DNA of 12,701 bases from CAZIVE01 sp964542435 (GTDB taxonomy: Bacteria; Bacteroidota; Bacteroidia; Bacteroidales; Tannerellaceae): the NCBI GenBank assembly GCA_964542435.1, contig CAZIVE010000078.1, positions 1 through 12,701 of the forward strand, in the 5' to 3' direction. The notes beneath the pieces were generated by a model, which saw only the letters and a list, made by a program, of their open reading frames with translations, had not been told where the DNA came from and made no database searches. Both the position numbers and the translations under genes were made by a program. Below are positions 1 to 5,125 of the stretch, piece by piece (position 1 is the stretch's first letter; each line of letters opens with the position of its first letter).

Positions 1-104
1 GGGATTTTATCAATAAAAAGGATTAGGCTCTGGAAATTTTCATGCATTTCACAGGATGAATCGACAGCAATGGCTCTAAAAAGTCATTGCAATTCTGCAG
101 GACG

Positions 105-463
105 CTTGCCGAGTACTCGCCGAGCGCCTTCACCCATTGCAAAGTGCTTTCGGAGTACTCGCCGAGGACTTTTCACTCGTTGCAAAGTGCTTGCCGAGTA
201 CTCGCTGAGCGCCTTCACCTGTTGTAAAGTGCTTTCGGAGCACTCGCCGAGGACTTTTCACCCATTGTAAAGTGCTTGCCGAGTACTCGCCAAGGACTTT
301 TCACTCTTGCAGGGACTTTTCGGAGTACTCGCCGAGGACTTTTCATCCATTGTAAAGTGCTTTCGGAGCACTCGCCAAGGACTTTTCACTCTTGCAGGGA
401 CCTTTCGGAGTACTCGCCAAGGTGTTTTACCCGTTGCAGAGAGCTTGGCGAGGTCTCGCCAAG
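105..463. repeat. Array of nine 42-43 bp palindrome-centred tandem repeats
   Basis: The core begins at 111, 153, 196, 238, 281, 323, 366, 408 and 450, so spacing alternates 42 and 43 bp and a double unit of 85 bp repeats exactly. Six cores read GAGTACTC, two read GAGCACTC (238, 366) and the last reads GAGGTCTC (450). Cores at 111, 196 and 281 are preceded by CTTGCC; those at 153, 238, 323, 366 and 408 by TTTCG. Between cores the sequence is also conserved, roughly a GCCGAGGACTTTTCAC block followed by ATTGCAAAGTGC, or by CTTGCAGGGAC in two units. A degenerate half unit lies at about 83-104. An 85-bp period is not a multiple of three, so no reading frame is kept and the region is probably non-coding. 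Positions 1-82 before the array are AT-rich and show nothing I recognise. Function is unknown: a protein-binding array, a structured 3' untranslated region or a decayed mobile repeat are all possible. Confidence 0.93.
444..463. repeat. Perfect inverted repeat in the last array unit, possible terminator
   Basis: The arms CTTGGCGAG (444-452) and CTCGCCAAG (455-463) are exact reverse complements separated by GT. This is the longest perfect palindrome in the array. It lies 30 bp beyond the stop codon of the S1-domain gene, which reads toward it from the right. No T-tract follows in the minus-strand direction, so it is not a standard intrinsic terminator, but the RNA hairpin could stabilise the 3' end of that mRNA. 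The palindrome is seen directly; the role is inference. Confidence 0.6.
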
Positions 464-493
464 GACATTTCACCCATGCGCGGAACAATCCGT

Positions 494-1690
494 TTAGTCG
501 TCTCCTTTTATTGGACGCAATTTATCAAGAGAGAAGGTCTTTCTCGGAGCGTTATCGGAATGGAAATCCCGGTCGTCTCTTCTTTCGGGGCGGTCTTCGC
601 GACGAGGCTCTCTGGGACGACGGTCAGAATGGAAATCCCGGTCGTCTCTTCTTTCGGGACGGTCCTCGCGATGAGGCTCTCTGGGACGACGGTCGGAATG
701 AAAATCTCTATCTTCTCTTCTTTCAGGACGATCCTCGCGACGCGGACGTTCGTGGCGTGCATCGTTGGCTTTGCGAAGATGTTCGGATGGGAACGTACGT
801 TTTTCCTGAGGCTCGTCTGCCTGATCGGTAAAGCCTTTCTCGGACGCTTTCTTTCCCTCGTCTGTCAGACGGATGCCTTCGTCTTCGATGACGATATATT
901 CTTCACGATAAAGTGCGCCGATGGCCTGCTTGAATGCTTTCTTGCTGCAACGGAAGAGAGAATAGATCTCTTCAGGTTCGCTCTTGTCGTGGACAGCCAG
1001 ATATCCGCCTTTCGCTACAAGCGCATTCAGGACGATGATGGCTATACTGTTGATCTTGCGATATCCGAGCGGCGTGAGACTCACGTCGATCTTGCCGTCT
1101 TCGCGAACCTCCTTGATGTAGCCTTTCATCTTCTGGCCTCTCTCGATGCGGTCATAGACCTCGTTGGCATAGACCAGTCCGGTGTGCAGATTGTTGATGA
1201 TGACACGGTAGCCAAGGTCTGTTTCGTCCGCGATGAGGATATTGACCTCTTCCCCGCGGGAATATTCAGGTGGCACATTGTCGAGGAACTTCTCAATACG
1301 GGCAGAAGCCATGATGCGATTGGTTTCTTCGTCGATGCGGACATATACGAGATACCATTTGCCTTCCTTCATGGCCATCTTCTGTTCCTTGTACGGCACG
1401 AGCAGATCTTTCATCAGTCCCCAGTCGAGGAAAGCACCGACATCATTGACCTGTTTCACCTCCATGAAAGCAAATTCCCCGACGGTGGCCATGGGCCTTT
1501 CTGTCGTGGCAATCAGGCGTTCTTCGTTATCGCGGTAGATGAACACCTCGATGTCATCTCCGGGTTTTACATTATGCGGTACATAACGTGCGGGCAAAAG
1601 GATTTCCGTACCGTCACCACCATCCAGATATACGCCGAAATCGAGATCCTTGACGATCTTCAGTGTGTTGAATTTTCCTATCTCTACCAT
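494..1690 (-). CDS. CvfB-like S1-domain RNA-binding protein with repetitive charged tail
   Basis: The 398-residue product resembles the CvfB/YitL family (COG2996), proteins with tandem S1-type OB folds followed by a winged helix. Residues 1 to about 205 hold the S1-like part, including LDFGVYLDGG near 16-25, VNDVGAFLDWGLMKDLLVP near 81-99 and GYIKEVREDGKIDVSL near 190-205. Residues about 208-283 fit the winged-helix region. Family members bind RNA and affect gene expression in some Firmicutes; the role in Bacteroidota is not fixed. The family is usually about 280-300 residues, so residues 284-398 are an added disordered tail rich in Arg, Asp and Glu with three 23-residue repeats, ending KTFSLDKLRPIKGDD. 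The ATG at 1690 is supported by a strong promoter 18 bases upstream and by family-like sequence beginning at residue 1. Transcription diverges from ffh, and the array at 105-463 lies just downstream. Confidence 0.88.
   Translation of the reverse strand: MVEIGKFNTLKIVKDLDFGVYLDGGDGTEILLPARYVPHNVKPGDDIEVFIYRDNEERLIATTERPMATVGEFAFMEVKQVNDVGAFLDWGLMKDLLVPYKEQKMAMKEGKWYLVYVRIDEETNRIMASARIEKFLDNVPPEYSRGEEVNILIADETDLGYRVIINNLHTGLVYANEVYDRIERGQKMKGYIKEVREDGKIDVSLTPLGYRKINSIAIIVLNALVAKGGYLAVHDKSEPEEIYSLFRCSKKAFKQAIGALYREEYIVIEDEGIRLTDEGKKASEKGFTDQADEPQEKRTFPSEHLRKANDARHERPRREDRPERREDRDFHSDRRPREPHREDRPERRDDRDFHSDRRPREPRREDRPERRDDRDFHSDNAPRKTFSLDKLRPIKGDD
533..739 (-). repeat. Three 69-bp in-frame repeats coding a 23-residue charged motif
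   Basis: Three consecutive copies encode residues 318-340, 341-363 and 364-386 of the S1-domain protein. The consensus begins REDRPERRDDRDFHSD and continues RRPREP; the third copy diverges after HSD into NAPRKTF. The period is visible on the plus strand, where TGGAAATCCC recurs at 561 and 630 and as TGAAAATCTC at 699. Being a multiple of three, the repeat can expand or contract without breaking the frame. Such Arg-rich disordered tails often add nonspecific RNA contacts, which is inference here. Confidence 0.9.
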
Positions 1691-1708
1691 AGCTGTCTAA
1701 TATTTCCG

Positions 1709-1738
1709 CAAAGTTAGCTATTTATCGCCGATTGTCAA
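1709..1738 (-). promoter_or_regulatory. Bacteroidota-type promoter of the S1-domain gene
   Basis: On the minus strand a TTG (plus-strand CAA at 1736-1738) is followed after exactly 19 bases by TAACTTTG (1709-1716), a full match to the Bacteroidota primary sigma -7 consensus TAnnTTTG. The start codon at 1690 is 18 bases beyond, so the leader would be about a dozen bases. It overlaps the ffh promoter on the other strand. Confidence 0.75.
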
Positions 1739-1761
1739 TTACCAATAAATTCGTATCTTCG
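1732..1761 (+). promoter_or_regulatory. Bacteroidota-type promoter of ffh-folD
   Basis: TTG at 1732-1734 is followed after exactly 19 bases by TATCTTCG (1754-1761), one mismatch from TAnnTTTG. The ffh ATG lies 28 bases further on. The leader before the ATG is A-rich with no Shine-Dalgarno sequence, which is usual in Bacteroidota. Its -33 element interlocks with that of the divergent promoter. Confidence 0.65.
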
Positions 1762-1789
1762 CGGCGTCGTAAAAAAATAGTAAACCGAT

Positions 1790-3130
1790 ATGTTTGAGAA
1801 TCTGAGTGAGCGCCTGGAACGCTCTTTTAAACTCCTGAAAGGTGAAGGTAAAATTACCGAGATCAATGTAGCCGAGACGCTGAAGGATGTTCGCAAGGCT
1901 TTGCTTGATGCCGATGTCAATTATAAAGTTGCCAAGCAGTTTACCGACGTTGTCAAGTCGAAGGCGATAGGTCAGAATGTGCTGACTTCTGTCAAACCCG
2001 GACAGCTGATGGTCAAGATCGTTCATGACGAATTGGCCTCTTTGATGGGTGGAACGGCCATCGACGTGAATCTGAAGAGCAATCCTTCCATTATATTGAT
2101 GTCCGGTCTCCAGGGTTCTGGTAAGACCACCTTCTCGGCCAAGTTGGCCAGCATGCTTCGCTCCAAGAAAGGCCGTCATCCGATGTTGGCTGCGTGCGAC
2201 GTCTATCGTCCTGCTGCTATCGATCAGTTGAAGGTTCTGGGAGAACAGATCAACGTGCCGGTCTATTCAGAGCCGGAAAACAAACAGCCGGTTGAGATTG
2301 CACTCCATGCCATCAATGCTGCCAAGGAACAGGGTTGTGACCTGCTCATCGTCGATACCGCCGGTCGTTTGGCTGTGGATGAGATGATGATGAAGGAGAT
2401 TGCAGCCATCAAGAATGCCGTTCATCCCGATGAGACCCTTTTCGTGGTTGACTCCATGACCGGACAGGATGCGGTCAATACGGCTCGCGAGTTCAACGAA
2501 CGTCTCGATTTCGATGGCGTTGTTCTGACGAAACTCGATGGTGATACCCGTGGTGGTGCTGCCCTTTCCATCCGTACAGTGGTTGACAAACCCATTAAGT
2601 TCATCGGAACCGGTGAGAAAATGGATGCACTCGATATTTTTCATCCCGAACGTATGGCCGACCGTATCCTCGGTATGGGCGATATCGTTTCACTGGTTGA
2701 AAAGGCACAGGAACAGTATGACGAGACGGAAGCCCGCCGCTTGCAGAAGAAGATTGCCAAGAACCAGTTCGACTTCAACGACTTCATTTCACAGATCCAG
2801 CAGATCAAGAAGATGGGTAATTTGAAAGATCTCGCTTCGATGATCCCGGGTGTAGGCAAGGCGTTGAAGAATGTGGATATCGATGACAATGCATTCAAGA
2901 GCATCGAAGCCATCATCTATTCCATGACGCCTGCAGAACGCAGCAATCCTGCTCTTCTCAACGGCTCACGCCGCCAGCGTATTGCCACCGGCAGCGGTAC
3001 GAATATCCAGGAGGTAAACAAACTCCTCAAACAGTTCGACGAGACCCGTAAGATGATGCACATGCTGACGACTGCCCGTGCTACAGGCAAACGCATGCCG
3101 CAGATCAATCCGCAATTCAGAAAAAGATAA
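1790..3130 (+). CDS. ffh: Signal recognition particle protein Ffh (SRP54)
   Basis: Ffh is the GTPase of the signal recognition particle. With the SRP RNA it binds signal sequences emerging from the ribosome and delivers them to FtsY at the membrane. The 446-residue product has the usual length and order: N domain about 1-95, then the G domain with the P-loop GLQGSGKTT at 106-114, DVYRPAAIDQL at 137-147, DTAGR at 189-193 and TKLDGDTRGG at 247-256, then the methionine-rich M domain from about 328. The M domain carries the RNA-binding SRRQRIATGSGT at 393-404 and a KMMHML segment. The ATG gives the standard N terminus MFENLSERLE. folD begins 12 bases after the stop, so the two are probably cotranscribed. 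No SRP RNA gene is seen in the window. Confidence 0.98.
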   Translation: MFENLSERLERSFKLLKGEGKITEINVAETLKDVRKALLDADVNYKVAKQFTDVVKSKAIGQNVLTSVKPGQLMVKIVHDELASLMGGTAIDVNLKSNPSIILMSGLQGSGKTTFSAKLASMLRSKKGRHPMLAACDVYRPAAIDQLKVLGEQINVPVYSEPENKQPVEIALHAINAAKEQGCDLLIVDTAGRLAVDEMMMKEIAAIKNAVHPDETLFVVDSMTGQDAVNTAREFNERLDFDGVVLTKLDGDTRGGAALSIRTVVDKPIKFIGTGEKMDALDIFHPERMADRILGMGDIVSLVEKAQEQYDETEARRLQKKIAKNQFDFNDFISQIQQIKKMGNLKDLASMIPGVGKALKNVDIDDNAFKSIEAIIYSMTPAERSNPALLNGSRRQRIATGSGTNIQEVNKLLKQFDETRKMMHMLTTARATGKRMPQINPQFRKR

Positions 3131-3142
3131 ACGATATAGAAT

Positions 3143-4039
3143 ATGGAAGAACATCAGTATCAATTGCTCGACGGTAAAGCCGTATCTGCTCACATGAAGC
3201 AGGAGATGGCTGCCGAAGTGGAACGTATCAAGGCCAACGGAGGTAAGATCCCGCATCTCGCCGCTATTCTGGTAGGTCACGATGGTGGCAGTGAGACGTA
3301 TGTAGCCAACAAGGTCAAGACCTGCAATGAAATCGGCTTCAAGTCCACGTTGATCCGCTATGAGGATGATGTCACCGAAGAGGAGCTTCTCAAGAAGGTG
3401 GACGAACTCAACCATGATGCTGATGTGGACGGATTCATTGTCCAGCTTCCCCTTCCGAAGCATATCTCCGAGCAGAAGGTTATCGAAGCCATCGACTATC
3501 GCAAGGATGTGGACGGTTTCCATCCCATCAACGTAGGACGTATGTCCATCGGCTTGCCCTGCTTTGTCTCTGCTACACCGTTCGGAATCCTGCAGCTTCT
3601 TCGTTATTATAAGATTGAGACCGAAGGCAAACATTGTGTCGTTCTTGGACGCAGCAATATTGTAGGCAAGCCGATCGCTTCGCTGATGATGCAGAAAGCC
3701 TATCCCGGCAACTGTACGGTTACTGTATGCCACAGCCGTTCGAAAAATATCAAGGAGATGTGCCAGAGTGCAGATATCCTGATTGTCGCTCTCGGTTCGC
3801 CGGAGTTTGTGAAGGCTGACATGATCAAGCCCGGTGCTGTAGTGGTTGACGTCGGCACGACCCGTCTCCCGAGCAGCACGACCAAAAGCGGTTTCAAACT
3901 GACCGGTGATGTCGATTTCGACGAAGTGGCTCCACTTTGTTCCTATATTTCTCCCGTTCCGGGCGGAGTAGGACCGATGACTATCATTTCTTTGATGCAT
4001 AACACTTTGCTGGCTGGGACAAAGGCTATCTACAAGTAG
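3143..4039 (+). CDS. folD: Bifunctional methylenetetrahydrofolate dehydrogenase/cyclohydrolase FolD
   Basis: FolD interconverts 5,10-methylene-THF, 5,10-methenyl-THF and 10-formyl-THF in the cytosol, making NADPH and supplying one-carbon units for purine and formyl-Met-tRNA synthesis. The 298-residue product has the family length. Visible motifs are YVANK at 53-57, holding the catalytic Tyr53 and Lys57, QLPLP at 101-105, KDVDGFHP at 121-128, the nucleotide-binding GRSNIVGKP at 169-177 and PGGVGPMT at 273-280. No key residue is missing. It starts 12 bases after ffh with no promoter between, so I infer an ffh-folD operon. No convincing intrinsic terminator is seen between its stop and the tRNA promoter. 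Confidence 0.98.
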   Translation: MEEHQYQLLDGKAVSAHMKQEMAAEVERIKANGGKIPHLAAILVGHDGGSETYVANKVKTCNEIGFKSTLIRYEDDVTEEELLKKVDELNHDADVDGFIVQLPLPKHISEQKVIEAIDYRKDVDGFHPINVGRMSIGLPCFVSATPFGILQLLRYYKIETEGKHCVVLGRSNIVGKPIASLMMQKAYPGNCTVTVCHSRSKNIKEMCQSADILIVALGSPEFVKADMIKPGAVVVDVGTTRLPSSTTKSGFKLTGDVDFDEVAPLCSYISPVPGGVGPMTIISLMHNTLLAGTKAIYK

Positions 4040-4087
4040 TTTGAACAGCGAGATGAAAGAAATGATAAGAAAATTGCATTGAAAGTC

Positions 4088-4117
4088 TTGCGAGAAAAAA
4101 AATTATCTATAAATTTG
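4088..4117 (+). promoter_or_regulatory. Promoter of tRNA-His
   Basis: TTG at 4088-4090 and TAAATTTG at 4110-4117 are separated by exactly 19 bases, a full match to the Bacteroidota pattern. The tRNA begins 27 bases later, leaving a short 5' leader for RNase P to remove. The A-tract and AT-rich DNA between the boxes fit a strong stable-RNA promoter. Confidence 0.8.
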
Positions 4118-4144
4118 CAGCGTCTTTGAAAGAAGACCGACATG

Positions 4145-4218
4145 GTGAGTGTAGCTCAGTTGGTTAGAGCATCGGATTGTGGTTCCGAGGGTCGTGGGTT
4201 CGAGTCCCATCTCTCACC
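4145..4218 (+). tRNA. tRNA-His (anticodon GTG)
   Basis: The 74-base gene folds as a cloverleaf: acceptor GTGAGTG with CTCTCAC, D stem GCTC with GAGC, anticodon stem TCGGA with TCCGA enclosing TTGTGGT (anticodon GTG), variable GGGTC, and T arm GTGGG TTCGAGT CCCAT. The base before it, G4144, is encoded and can pair with discriminator C73 as the histidine-specific G-1. The acceptor stem has a T-T mismatch at pairs 6-67. CCA is not encoded (CTG follows C73), so it must be added by nucleotidyltransferase. It has its own promoter and a terminator ten bases downstream. Confidence 0.96.
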
Positions 4219-4227
4219 CTGCAAAAT

Positions 4228-4259
4228 AGGAGAGCATTCGAATGGATGTTCTCCTTTTT
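4228..4259 (+). terminator. Rho-independent terminator after tRNA-His
   Basis: A 12-bp stem (AGGAGAGCATTC at 4228-4239 with GGATGTTCTCCT at 4244-4255, including two G-T pairs) closes a GAAT loop and runs into five T residues (4255-4259). The hairpin ends only about 30 bases before the hydrolase start codon, so it may also limit read-through into that gene. Confidence 0.88.
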
Positions 4260-4288
4260 CATTTGAATACCAATCATACAATACCATC

Positions 4289-5125
4289 ATGAAACGCACT
4301 TTCCTCTTATTGTTTGTCATTCTGTGTTCCACCATCTCTTATGCGCAGATGGAAATGAAGGATCGCCACACGTACACAACCGTCGAGAACATCCCTTATC
4401 ACCAAGGTGTGAACGATTATGCCACGGAGCGTTGCAAACTCGATCTTTATTATCCAACAGATCTGAAAGATTTTCCGACTGTCGTCTGGTTTCATGGCGG
4501 CGGGTTGACCGGAGGCTCGAAGTATCTACCCGAACAGTTGAAGCAAAGCGGCATGGCCGTCATCGCCGTCAACTATCGTCTGATGCCGAAATGTCAGCTT
4601 TCCGATTGTATCGATGATGCTGCAGCCGCTGTTGCCTGGGCATTCAAGAACATATCCAAGTATGGCGGAAGTGCAAAGAAAATCTTTGTTTGCGGACATT
4701 CCGCAGGCGGTTATCTGACCGATATGGTTGGACTGGACAAGAAATGGCTGGCCAAATATGATATCGATGCGGATTCCATTGCTGCACTGATTCCGTTCAG
4801 CGGCCAGGTCATCACGCACTTCGCCTATCGCAAGAGCAAAGGCATTAAGGAGACGACACCGGTCATCGACGAGTTTGCACCGCTGTTTTATGTACGTCCC
4901 GACTGTCCTCCCGTCATCATCATTACAGCTGATCGCGAGCAGGAGATGTTAGGCCGCTATGAGGAAGATGCCTATTTCTGGAGAATGTTGAAGGTCGTTG
5001 GTCACAAAGAAACCTATCTCTATGAAATGCAGGGATACAATCATGGGAATATGCCCGAACCGGCCTTCCATATTCTGAAAACGCACATCAATAAGATCTT
5101 AAAGAGTTCCGGAGAGACTAAATGA
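4289..5125 (+). CDS. Secreted alpha/beta-hydrolase, esterase/lipase-like
   Basis: The 278-residue product starts with a signal peptide, MKRTFLLLFVILCSTISYA, with likely signal peptidase I cleavage after Ala19, so it probably acts in the periplasm. The rest is an alpha/beta-hydrolase of the esterase/lipase type (COG0657-like). It has an HGGG oxyanion motif at 69-72, the nucleophile motif GHSAG at 136-140 (Ser138), a probable acid at Asp215 (ITADREQ) and His252 in YNHGN, so the triad appears complete. The substrate cannot be told; acyl or acetyl esters of glycans or xenobiotics are possible. The frame is open back through the tRNA to 4142, but the start at 4289 is chosen because it gives the signal peptide and lies past the tRNA and terminator. 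No strong promoter is seen; TTCATTTG at 4258-4265 is a weak -7 candidate. The 3' end overlaps the convergent TPR gene by 27 bp. Confidence 0.9.
   Translation: MKRTFLLLFVILCSTISYAQMEMKDRHTYTTVENIPYHQGVNDYATERCKLDLYYPTDLKDFPTVVWFHGGGLTGGSKYLPEQLKQSGMAVIAVNYRLMPKCQLSDCIDDAAAAVAWAFKNISKYGGSAKKIFVCGHSAGGYLTDMVGLDKKWLAKYDIDADSIAALIPFSGQVITHFAYRKSKGIKETTPVIDEFAPLFYVRPDCPPVIIITADREQEMLGRYEEDAYFWRMLKVVGHKETYLYEMQGYNHGNMPEPAFHILKTHINKILKSSGETK

Noticed and set aside
105..463. CRISPR array
   Set aside because: Spacing is regular, but the stretches between the palindromes are themselves near-identical copies, so there are no unique spacers, and no cas genes are present.
70..497. Small proteins encoded by the repeat array on either strand
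   Set aside because: The 85-bp period is not a multiple of three, so the same DNA is read in different frames in successive units (STRRGLF, EYSPRTF, VLAEDFS are one sequence in three frames). No start has promoter support.
392..1717. 441-codon plus-strand open frame
   Set aside because: It is antisense to the S1-domain gene, starts in the repeat array, and its protein has no family-like motifs; the minus-strand product has clear S1 motifs and a promoter.
4142..4288. Upstream extension of the hydrolase to an ATG at 4142
   Set aside because: The extension would translate tRNA-His and its terminator and would bury the signal peptide; the start at 4289 fits better.
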